Of a DNA stretch of 32,459 nucleotides, positions 1 through 6,510 are shown one piece after another. Under the pieces are notes generated by a model. That model saw only the letters and a list, made by a program, of their open reading frames with translations, searched no databases and had not been told where the DNA came from. The stretch covers positions 1 to 32,459 of the forward strand of contig NZ_AEJC01000572.1 in NCBI RefSeq assembly GCF_000317595.1. The letters run 5' to 3'. Both the position numbers and the translations under genes were made by a program. How positions within the stretch are numbered: the stretch's first letter is position 1; every line of letters starts with the position of its first letter. This DNA is from Streptomyces ipomoeae 91-03. Its GTDB lineage: Bacteria > Actinomycetota > Actinomycetes > Streptomycetales > Streptomycetaceae.

Positions 1-106
1 CCCCGCAACCCCAGCCACCCGAGCTCTCAGGCGGACCTGGGCAAGAAAATGCAGCCGCACTATTTGCAGCGGCAACAAAGACCCCGCCCTCTGTTACCGT
101 GCACGT

Positions 107-508
107 ATGGCAGTGAACACGGCCGGTGCTCGGCTCGAGGAGCGGTGGCGGGACATTCTGTCGGTGCACGCTCGCACGATGTGCGAGATCGACAGGGTGC
201 TGCATCCGCACGGCCTGGGCGCCAGTGACTTCGAGGTGCTCGACATCCTCGCGTCGGGCACGGCCGCCGCCGCGAGCGCCGGTGATCTGTGCAGGGTGCA
301 GAACATCGCCGAGAAGGTCCACCTCAGCCAGAGCGCGCTGTCCCGGTTGATCGGGCGGCTGGAGAAGGACGGCCTGGTGGAGCGGTCGATGTGCGCGGAG
401 GACCGGCGTGGGGTGTGGGTCGCGCTCACCGAGAAGGGTCGCGACCTCCACACCGAGGTCCTGCCCCTGCAGCGGGATGCCCTGGCCCGGACGTTGCCGC
501 AGGACTGA
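107..508 (+). CDS. MarR-family transcriptional regulator
   Basis: This 133-aa protein is a small winged-helix DNA-binding regulator of the MarR type, which normally acts as a dimer on a palindromic operator near its own gene. The recognition-helix and wing region is visible at about residues 70-110 (LSQSALSRLIGRLEKDGLVE, then a DRRG wing and an LTEKGR helix). The length is slightly short for the family (usually 140-160 aa). No Shine-Dalgarno sequence precedes the ATG. A TACCGT hexamer at 95-100 lies six bases before it, so the transcript may be leaderless. The gene converges on the SseB-domain gene, and its target genes cannot be deduced from this window. Confidence 0.88.
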   Translation: MAVNTAGARLEERWRDILSVHARTMCEIDRVLHPHGLGASDFEVLDILASGTAAAASAGDLCRVQNIAEKVHLSQSALSRLIGRLEKDGLVERSMCAEDRRGVWVALTEKGRDLHTEVLPLQRDALARTLPQD

Positions 509-542
509 TACGCCCACGCGGTCTGCACGGTCTGTGATTCCG

Positions 543-560
543 CCCGGAGTCCCGTCCGGG
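543..560. terminator. Short hairpin between convergent genes
   Basis: CCCGGA (543-548) and TCCGGG (555-560) form a 6-bp stem with a 6-nt loop. It lies in the 52-bp gap between the MarR gene and the convergent SseB-domain gene, so it may terminate both. There is no T-tract on either side, which is common for Streptomyces terminators. Confidence 0.4.
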
Positions 561-980
561 TCAGATGCCGTACCGCCCCAGTAGGGGGGCCACGTCGTGC
601 GCGGCGAGGGTCAGGCCGTGGGGTGAGCCGGCGTCGATGGTGAGGGAGAGGTCGTCGTCGGGCCACTGGGAGGCGAGGGCGCCGAGGGGGACCAGGCGGT
701 AGCGGGAGACGAAGGGCAGCAGTGCGGCCATGGCCGGTTCCGAGGTGAACACGGGCACGGCCTCTCCGCCGCCCGGCTGCTCCAGGACGGGCAGCGCCAC
801 GGTCGTCGGGTCGCTCGCGGCCACGTCGTCGGCGTCGTCCGGCACGGGCACCAACACATCGCTGCCGGCCAGGGTGGCCAGCGCGCCCCGGTCGCCGGTG
901 TCGAGGGAGAGCGCGGTCAGCGCCCACTGGGCCGGTGAGGCGGGCTGCGACGCGATGCGGTCGCTGGAAGATATGTCCAT
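561..980 (-). CDS. SseB N-terminal-domain protein
   Basis: This 139-aa protein resembles the SseB N-terminal domain family. Visible features are the LVPVP strand near residue 43, the PVFTS segment near residue 75 followed by an alpha-helical stretch, and a C-terminal GLTLAAHDVAPLL segment. In Streptomyces such stand-alone SseB-domain proteins are common and have no defined biochemical role. The ATG at 980 was chosen because homology-like sequence begins there (MDISSSDRI). An in-frame extension to 1148 would add 56 residues rich in Arg, Gly and Pro that do not look like protein. No good Shine-Dalgarno precedes 980, and a strong hairpin sits just upstream of the start. The gene stands alone, divergent from the encapsulin operon. 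Confidence 0.75.
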   Translation of the reverse strand: MDISSSDRIASQPASPAQWALTALSLDTGDRGALATLAGSDVLVPVPDDADDVAASDPTTVALPVLEQPGGGEAVPVFTSEPAMAALLPFVSRYRLVPLGALASQWPDDDLSLTIDAGSPHGLTLAAHDVAPLLGRYGI

Positions 981-987
981 GGAAGAT

Positions 988-1016
988 CCCGGGTAGTGGC
1001 GGACGGGCCACCCGGG
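988..1016 (-). promoter_or_regulatory. Hairpin in the leader of the SseB-domain gene
   Basis: CCCGGGT (988-994) and ACCCGGG (1010-1016) are perfect inverted arms. An inner pair, GTGGC (996-1000) and GCCAC (1007-1011), offers an alternative extension. On the minus strand the hairpin ends about seven bases before the ATG at 980, exactly where a ribosome-binding site would be expected. It could control translation or simply be structure in a GC-rich leader. Confidence 0.35.
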
Positions 1017-1113
1017 ACAGGATCCGCCCCGGGCACAACGCCCCTCGCGTACCCGATCGGAACCCGAACATTCCTGTGCCCCGGCGAGGCGCCCGCTGTA
1101 CGCGAGGGCGCGC

Positions 1114-1208
1114 GAGGGGGCACGTTCCGGTGAGACGTGCTCTCGCACGCCCCCTCAATCAATTACTCACCGTCACGAATCTCCGATACATATACACGGA
1201 GCGTGACG
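1114..1208 (+). promoter_or_regulatory. Upstream control region of the encapsulin/2-MIB operon with several dyads
   Basis: The 276-bp gap before the encapsulin gene contains no gene but several dyads. GAGGGGGC (1114-1121) pairs with GCCCCCTC (1149-1156). Inside it GCACG (1120-1124) pairs with CGTGC (1136-1140). Closer to the gene, CGTCACG (1171-1177) pairs with CGTGACG (1202-1208), with CTCCG (1181-1185) and CGGAG (1197-1201) nested inside. The centre of the last dyad is unusually AT-rich (GATACATATACA, 1185-1196) and is the most likely -10 region. The arrangement suggests an operator wrapped around the promoter. No regulator is identified by the sequence. Confidence 0.4.
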
Positions 1209-1256
1209 AAGCGAGGAGTAGTCGCGCGTCCCGGAATCCCATGAGAGAGGTCATCC

Positions 1257-2687
1257 ATGCCCCTCGAAACAGCCACGACCACCGCGGGAAGCGCCGCCGC
1301 GGACGAGCGGGAGCAGCTCAGCAGCCTCAGTACGGAGGCGGCCCGCAATCTCGCGACCACCACCAAGTCCGAACCCCAGATGCGGGGCATCAGCTCCCGC
1401 TGGCTGAGCCGGATGCTGCCGTGGGTGAACGTGCCGGGCGCCACCTACCGGGTGAACCGGCGCCTGTCGTACACCCTCGGCGACGGCCGGGTCTCGTTCA
1501 TCAAGACCGGCGCCAAGGTCCAGGTCGTCCCGGCCGAGCTGGGCGAACTGCCACTGCTGCGCGGCTTCGCGGACGGCGACGCGCTGGGCGCGCTGGCGGA
1601 GAAGTTCACGCAGAAGGAGTTCGAGCCCGGCCAGGTCATCGTGCAGGAGGGCCGCAAGGCCGACCATGTGTACCTGATCGCGCACGGCAAGGTGGAGAAG
1701 CTCGGCGAAGGTCCGTACGGCTACGAGACGGTCACCGGCCTGCTGGCCGACGGCGACACCTTCGGCGGGCAGGTCCTCTCCGGCTCCGGCAGGAAGTGGG
1801 AGTTCACGGCCCGCGCGGCGACCGCCACCACGATCCTCGCGCTGCCGCTGTCGGCGTACAAGGCGGTCGCCGACCGGCATGAGGCACTGCGCGCCCATGT
1901 GCAGCGGATCAGCTCGAACGGCCATCAGAAGGTGAACCGCTCCGGCGAGAAGGACATCGAGCTGAGCTCCGGCCATGTCGGCGAGGCCCCGCTGACCGGC
2001 ACCTTCGCGGACTACGAACTCAAGCCCCGCGAGTACGAGTTGAGCGTGGCGCAGACCGTGCTGCGGGTGCACAGCCGGGTGGCCGACCTCTACAACGAGC
2101 CGATGAACCAGACCCAGCAGCAGCTGCGGCTGACCATCGAGGCGCTGCGCGAGCGCCAGGAGCACGAGCTGGTCAACAACAAGGACTTCGGGCTGCTCAA
2201 CAACTGCGAGTTCGACCAGCGGATCTCCACCTACTCGGGCCCGCCGACCCCGGACGACCTCGACGAGCTGCTGAGCATGCGGCGCGGCACGCGCTTCATG
2301 TTCGCGCACCCCCGTGCGATCGCCGCGTTCGGTCGCGAGTGCAACAAGCGGGGCATCTACTTCGGCGGCATCGACGTCAACGGCCACCACCTGCCCGCGT
2401 GGCGGGGTGTCCCGCTGCTGCCGTGCGGCAAGATCCCGGTCACCACGGCCAACACGTCGTCGATCATCGCGATGCGTACCGGCGAAGACGACCAGGGCGT
2501 CATCGGGCTGTACCAGACGGGCATCCCGGACGAGGTGGAGCCGGGGCTGAACTGCCGGTTCATGGGCATCGACGAGAAGGCGATCATCTCCTACCTGGTC
2601 AGCACGTACTACTCGGCGGCCGTTCTGGTCCCCGACGCGCTGGGCGTCCTGGAGAACGTCGAGGTCCACCGCACGAACGGGTCCTGA
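1257..2687 (+). CDS. Family 2B encapsulin shell protein with cNMP-binding-like domain (2-MIB operon)
   Basis: This 476-aa protein is a family 2B encapsulin, an HK97-fold protein that self-assembles into a nanocompartment shell (older names: EshA-like or cyclic-nucleotide-binding protein). After an N-terminal arm (about 1-40) and the first shell segment comes a cyclic-nucleotide-binding-like domain at about 98-215 (EFEPGQVIVQEG, VYLIAHGKVEKLGEG, DGDTFGGQVL). The rest of the HK97-like core follows, including the NNKDFGLLNN, RRGTRFMFAHPRAIAAFGRE and GIYFGGIDVNGHHLPAWRG segments. It is full length. The ATG was chosen because it begins the recognised N-terminal arm. The 2-MIB synthase gene starts 2 bp after the stop, which fits co-expression and packaging of that enzyme. 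Established knowledge: this gene order is typical of Streptomyces 2-MIB loci. Whether this copy binds a nucleotide is not shown by the sequence. Confidence 0.93.
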   Translation: MPLETATTTAGSAAADEREQLSSLSTEAARNLATTTKSEPQMRGISSRWLSRMLPWVNVPGATYRVNRRLSYTLGDGRVSFIKTGAKVQVVPAELGELPLLRGFADGDALGALAEKFTQKEFEPGQVIVQEGRKADHVYLIAHGKVEKLGEGPYGYETVTGLLADGDTFGGQVLSGSGRKWEFTARAATATTILALPLSAYKAVADRHEALRAHVQRISSNGHQKVNRSGEKDIELSSGHVGEAPLTGTFADYELKPREYELSVAQTVLRVHSRVADLYNEPMNQTQQQLRLTIEALRERQEHELVNNKDFGLLNNCEFDQRISTYSGPPTPDDLDELLSMRRGTRFMFAHPRAIAAFGRECNKRGIYFGGIDVNGHHLPAWRGVPLLPCGKIPVTTANTSSIIAMRTGEDDQGVIGLYQTGIPDEVEPGLNCRFMGIDEKAIISYLVSTYYSAAVLVPDALGVLENVEVHRTNGS

Positions 2688-2689
2688 CG

Positions 2690-4093
2690 ATGTCGTTGAT
2701 CTCCCGGGCGGCGGCGCCCGCGGCGGGTCATGACGTGGCGGGGCTGGTCAGGGCGCTGCTGTCGGCGAAGCCGGCCGCGTCGGCGCGGCTGAGGCCCGTC
2801 GGGTCCAGGTCCGTCACCCGGCCACCGTCACGGCGCACGCTCCCCCTCCCGGTACCGCACGGCCCGGGCACGTCGGCGGCTCGGCTCGCGGAGGTGATGG
2901 CAGGCCGGGCGGCCGGGGCCTTTCTCCCGGCCTCCGCGCAGACCGGCGCCGTACGCGCGGAGGGAGCCGGTCCGTCCACCGCCGTACGTTCGCGGGGAGC
3001 CGGCCTCTCCACCGCCGTACGACCGTCCGGGCCCGCCCTCCCCATCGGGCCGACCGGTCTCGGTACATCGGGTGCCCGGCTCCGCATCGGCGGCGCGCCT
3101 CCACAAGAGGAACCCCCACAGCAGGACGCCGCCTCCGACAAGCACGTACGGCGACTGCACTGCCCTCCGGCCGTCCGGGACGACCGCGCCCTCGGTGAGA
3201 CCGTCACCGAACGCCTCGTCGAGTGGGCCGACGAGGTCGGGATCTACCCCGGCCAGCTGGACAAGATCCGCAGGGCCGACTTCGGGCGGCTGATCATGCT
3301 GGCGCATCCCGAGTCGGACGACCCCGACCGGCTGCTGGCGGCGGCCAAGTGCGCCCTCTCGGAGTGGGCCGTCGACGACCACTATGTCGACGGGGAGGTG
3401 GAGGAGGCCCGGCACGACCTGCTGGGACAACGCCTCGCGATCGCCCACTCGGTGATCGACCAGGCCAACCTCCCACTGGCGTACGCGCCCCAGTTGGAGG
3501 AGGCCGTCCAGGCGGACCCCGTCTGCCGCGCCCTGCGTTCCGGTCTCGACGACCTCGCCCGGTACGCGACGACGACACAGGTGCGCCGGCTCCGCCATGA
3601 GCTGGGCATCATGTTCGTCGCCTACGGCCAGGAGGGCGTCTGGCACACCACGGGCCAGACCCCGCCGGTCTGGGAGTTCCTGATGCACCGGCACGAGAAC
3701 AGCTTCATCCCGTGCATGGTGCTCGTCGACGCGATCGCCGGGTACGAGGTGCCGCAGGCCGAGTTCGCCGACCCCCGCGTCCGTCGCGCGTTCACCCTGG
3801 CCGGTACGGCGAGCGTGATCGTCAACGACCTGTACTCCATGGGCAAGGAGGACCCGACCGACTTCAGCCTCCCCCGGCTGATCGCGATCGAGGACCAGTG
3901 CTCCCTGGAGGAGGCGGTGGACCGCACCGTCGACATCCACAACGAGCTGATGCTCACCTTCGAGGCCGAGGCCGCCGCCCTCGCCGCGACCGGCTCCCCC
4001 GAGCTGCGCCGGTTCTTCGCGAGCACATGGGCCTGGGTCGGCGGCAGCCGCGAGTGGCACGCGAGCAGCGGCCGCTATGCCACAGCCGACTGA
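2690..4093 (+). CDS. tpc: 2-methylisoborneol synthase (class I terpene cyclase), encapsulin cargo
   Basis: This 467-aa enzyme cyclises 2-methylgeranyl diphosphate to 2-methylisoborneol, an earthy odorant. The Mg-binding motif DDHYVDGE begins at D229/D230. The NSE triad is seen in NDLYSMGKE (N379, S383, E387). The first ~150 residues are Ala/Pro/Arg/Gly-rich, look disordered and lie outside the catalytic domain. In family 2B systems such extensions are thought to load the enzyme into the shell. The extension here has repeated motifs: TAVR-type repeats at about 86-117 and S-x-ARL motifs near 31, 62 and 127. The ATG at 2690 is used because it falls 2 bp after the shell-gene stop, giving probable translational coupling. 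A longer in-frame start at 2339 lies inside the shell gene and is rejected. Confidence 0.93.
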   Translation: MSLISRAAAPAAGHDVAGLVRALLSAKPAASARLRPVGSRSVTRPPSRRTLPLPVPHGPGTSAARLAEVMAGRAAGAFLPASAQTGAVRAEGAGPSTAVRSRGAGLSTAVRPSGPALPIGPTGLGTSGARLRIGGAPPQEEPPQQDAASDKHVRRLHCPPAVRDDRALGETVTERLVEWADEVGIYPGQLDKIRRADFGRLIMLAHPESDDPDRLLAAAKCALSEWAVDDHYVDGEVEEARHDLLGQRLAIAHSVIDQANLPLAYAPQLEEAVQADPVCRALRSGLDDLARYATTTQVRRLRHELGIMFVAYGQEGVWHTTGQTPPVWEFLMHRHENSFIPCMVLVDAIAGYEVPQAEFADPRVRRAFTLAGTASVIVNDLYSMGKEDPTDFSLPRLIAIEDQCSLEEAVDRTVDIHNELMLTFEAEAAALAATGSPELRRFFASTWAWVGGSREWHASSGRYATAD

Positions 4094-4138
4094 CGCACCT
4101 TCGTCAAAGACCACCCACAGCAAGGAGTTCGCTTCACC

Positions 4139-5008
4139 ATGCCTGTCACCGACATGGAACTGGCCGCGATGGACAAGGTCCTGCGCACCGAGTACCAGAA
4201 GTCCGTCGCCGACTACTGGAACGCGGAGAAGAACGCGGTCAACCTCCGCCTCGGCGAGGTCGACGATCTGTACCACCATCACTACGGCCTCGGCGACTAC
4301 GACCCGTCCGTCCTCCAGGGCCCGGCCGAGACCCGCGAACAGCGCATGATCGAGGAGATGCACCGTCTGGAGACCGCCCAGGCGGACGTCCTCCTCGACC
4401 ATCTCGGCACCATCAAGCCCGACGACCACCTCCTCGACGCCGGCTCCGGCCGCGGCGGCACCAGCATCATGGCCAACGCCCGCTTCGGCTGCCACGTCGA
4501 CGGGGTGAGCATCTCGGAGCAGCAGGTCGCCTTCGCCAACGAGCAGGCCGCCCGGCGCGGGGTCTCCGAACAGGTCCGCTTCCACTTCCGCAATATGCTC
4601 GACACCGGCTTCGCCACCGGTTCACGGCGCGCGATCTGGACCAACGAGACCACGATGTACGTCGATCTGTTCGAGCTGTACGAGGAGTTCTCCCGGCTGC
4701 TGGAGTACGGCGGCCGGTACGTCTGCATCACCGGCTGCTCCAACGACGTCACGGGCATGCGCTCCAAGGCCGTCAGCAGGATCGACGAGCACTACACCTG
4801 CAACATCCACCCCCGGAGCGAGTACTTCCGGGCGATGGCCGCGCACGGCCTCGTCCCCATCAACGTCGTCGACCTGACCGCGGCGACGATTCCCTACTGG
4901 GAGCTGCGGGCCCGGTCGGAGGTCGCGACGGGCATCGAGGAGGCGTTCCTGGCCGCGTACAAGGAGGGGAGCTTCCACTATCTGCTGATCGCGGCGGACC
5001 GGATCTGA
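4139..5008 (+). CDS. mtf: Geranyl diphosphate 2-C-methyltransferase
   Basis: This 289-aa SAM-dependent methyltransferase adds a methyl group to C2 of geranyl diphosphate, giving the substrate of the neighbouring 2-MIB synthase. SAM-binding motif I (LLDAGSGRGGTS) lies at about residues 98-109, and a VDGVSISEQQ segment follows as expected for the family. The overall length matches known GPP C-methyltransferases. An AAGGAG ribosome-binding site at 4121-4126 supports the ATG at 4139. The gene follows the synthase by 45 bp and is the last gene of the operon before a strong terminator. Cytosolic: there is no signal peptide and no membrane segment. Confidence 0.93.
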   Translation: MPVTDMELAAMDKVLRTEYQKSVADYWNAEKNAVNLRLGEVDDLYHHHYGLGDYDPSVLQGPAETREQRMIEEMHRLETAQADVLLDHLGTIKPDDHLLDAGSGRGGTSIMANARFGCHVDGVSISEQQVAFANEQAARRGVSEQVRFHFRNMLDTGFATGSRRAIWTNETTMYVDLFELYEEFSRLLEYGGRYVCITGCSNDVTGMRSKAVSRIDEHYTCNIHPRSEYFRAMAAHGLVPINVVDLTAATIPYWELRARSEVATGIEEAFLAAYKEGSFHYLLIAADRI

Positions 5009-5020
5009 CGTCCCGCGCGG

Positions 5021-5046
5021 GGCCCGGGTGATGGCGCACCCGGGCC
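5021..5046 (+). terminator. Terminator of the 2-MIB operon
   Basis: A perfect 10-bp stem, GGCCCGGGTG (5021-5030) with CACCCGGGCC (5037-5046), and a 6-nt loop starts 13 bases after the methyltransferase stop. It has no clear T-tract. It separates the operon from the fucosidase gene. Confidence 0.75.
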
Positions 5047-5111
5047 TCGGCATGGTGAAAACGAACCAGTAATGGTGACCGACGCCCACGCGCTCGCCGC
5101 CGCGCCGCGCC

Positions 5112-5117
5112 TAGCGT
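5112..5117 (+). promoter_or_regulatory. Possible -10 box for a leaderless fucosidase transcript
   Basis: TAGCGT ends six bases before the ATG at 5124, matching the TANNNT -10 consensus at the spacing expected for a leaderless mRNA. No Shine-Dalgarno sequence is present before the start. No convincing -35 box was seen. Confidence 0.4.
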
Positions 5118-5123
5118 GGCGGC

Positions 5124-6389
5124 ATGCCGATGCAACCCTGGTTTCCCGCTGCCAAGCTGGGCATCTTCATCCACTACGGGGTCTACGCCGTGGGTGGGGC
5201 CGCCGAGTCCTGGTCCTTCTACAACGGCGAGATGACGCACGAGCAGTACATGAAACAGCTCGACGGCTTCACCGCCTCCCACTACGACCCGGACGCCTGG
5301 GCGGAGTTGTTCGCCCGCGTCGGCGCCCGGTACGCGGTGCTCACCACCAAGCACCACGACGGCGTCGCCCTGTGGGACACCGACCACCGCAATCTCGACG
5401 TGGTCCGGGACACGCCCGCCGGCCGTGACCTGGTGACCGGTTTCGTCGACGCGCTGCGCGCCCGGGACCTCAAGGTCGGCCTGTACTACTCGCACTCGGA
5501 CTGGAACCACCCGGACTACCCGACCGAACGGCACCCGGGACCCCATGTCGTCCCGGCCAACGGCTACTCGCACGCCGAGCCCGGCCAGGAGGACCCGGAG
5601 GCCTGGGCGCGCTATCTGACGTACCGCGACGGCCACGTCCGTGAACTCATCGAGCGTTTCCGTCCCGATGTGCTGTGGTTCGACGGGGAGTGGGAGCGCA
5701 CCGAGGAACAGTGGCGGATGCGTGACCTCGCCGACCTCATCCTCGCGGGAAACCCGGACACCGTCCTCAACGGCCGCATGCTCAGCTTCGGCGACTACGC
5801 CACTCCGGAGCAGGGCGCCCCGTTGCAGGCCCCGGACGGTCCGTGGGAGCTGTGCCTCACCATCAACGGCTCCTGGAGCCACCGCCCGCACGACCGTGAT
5901 TTCAAGTCGGTGCGCCAGTTGGTGCGGTACTTCGCCGAGACCATCGGCATGGGCGGCAATCTGCTGCTCGGCGCCGGGCCCCGCGAGGACGGCACGATCC
6001 CCGAGGAGCAGATCGAGCGCATGGAGGGCCTCGGCGCGTGGATCGCGCGGCACTCCGACGCCGTGTACGACACCGTCGCCGGGCTGCCCGCCGGACACCA
6101 CTACGGCCCCAGCACCCTGTCCGCCGACCGTCGGACCCTGTATCTGATCTGCTTCGACACTCCGCGCGAGACCGTGTCCGTACGGGGACTGCGCAATCGG
6201 GTCAAGCGGGCCACGGTCCTCGGCACGGGCACCGAACTGGGCCACCACGTCACCGGCGGCCTGGACGCCGTACCCGGCGTGACCTGGATCGACGCCCCCG
6301 GGGAGGCCGACCTCGACCCGTACGCGACCGTCATCGCCGTGGAGTTGGAAGGGGAGCTGGACCTGTATCGGGGGGCGGGCCGGAACTGA
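5124..6389 (+). CDS. GH29 alpha-L-fucosidase (intracellular)
   Basis: This 421-aa glycoside hydrolase of family 29 removes alpha-linked L-fucose with retention of configuration. The GH29 pattern is clear from the first residues: the W-F-x-x-A-K-L-G-I-F-I-H-Y-G start, TTKHHDGVALW, a KVGLYYSHSDWN strand, and PDVLWFDGEW, whose aspartate (D187) is the expected nucleophile. The C-terminal ~80 residues form a beta domain. The length is typical for bacterial GH29 without extra modules. There is no signal peptide, so it probably acts in the cytoplasm on imported oligosaccharides. The ATG at 5124 is followed by a second ATG at 5130; the first suits the leaderless promoter better. Its neighbours, a LAL-type regulator and a GH2 enzyme, suggest a glycan-use locus. 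Confidence 0.9.
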   Translation: MPMQPWFPAAKLGIFIHYGVYAVGGAAESWSFYNGEMTHEQYMKQLDGFTASHYDPDAWAELFARVGARYAVLTTKHHDGVALWDTDHRNLDVVRDTPAGRDLVTGFVDALRARDLKVGLYYSHSDWNHPDYPTERHPGPHVVPANGYSHAEPGQEDPEAWARYLTYRDGHVRELIERFRPDVLWFDGEWERTEEQWRMRDLADLILAGNPDTVLNGRMLSFGDYATPEQGAPLQAPDGPWELCLTINGSWSHRPHDRDFKSVRQLVRYFAETIGMGGNLLLGAGPREDGTIPEEQIERMEGLGAWIARHSDAVYDTVAGLPAGHHYGPSTLSADRRTLYLICFDTPRETVSVRGLRNRVKRATVLGTGTELGHHVTGGLDAVPGVTWIDAPGEADLDPYATVIAVELEGELDLYRGAGRN

Positions 6390-6439
6390 CCGGCCGTGGG
6401 CGCGGACAGGGGCGCGGGTGTGGGTGAGCACCCGGCGAT

Positions 6440-6469
6440 ATGTCGGGTGGTACGTATAATCGCCGACAT
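6440..6469 (+). promoter_or_regulatory. Promoter with consensus -10 inside an inverted repeat
   Basis: A perfect TATAAT hexamer at 6455-6460 lies between the inverted arms ATGTCGG (6440-6446) and CCGACAT (6463-6469), about 50 bp upstream of the LuxR-type gene. A repressor or activator bound to the arms would cover the -10 box. No good -35 was seen at 17 bp, which fits an activator-dependent promoter. Confidence 0.5.
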
Positions 6470-6510
6470 TCGACCGGAGGTTCGACACATCGGGGCATTC
6501 GGGGGGCGTA

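Noticed and set aside
94..1158. Long minus-strand open frame of 354 codons across the MarR and SseB genes
   Set aside because: It is Arg/Pro-rich with no family resemblance and is out of frame with both genes; such open frames are expected opposite GC-rich coding sequence.
1251..2669. 472-codon minus-strand open frame opposite the encapsulin gene
   Set aside because: The sense strand has an obvious encapsulin; the antisense product is Val/Arg/Asp-rich with no domain.
2339..2689. N-terminal extension of 2-MIB synthase into the encapsulin gene
   Set aside because: It would overlap the shell gene by 349 bp out of frame; the ATG at 2690 has the usual position just after the shell stop.
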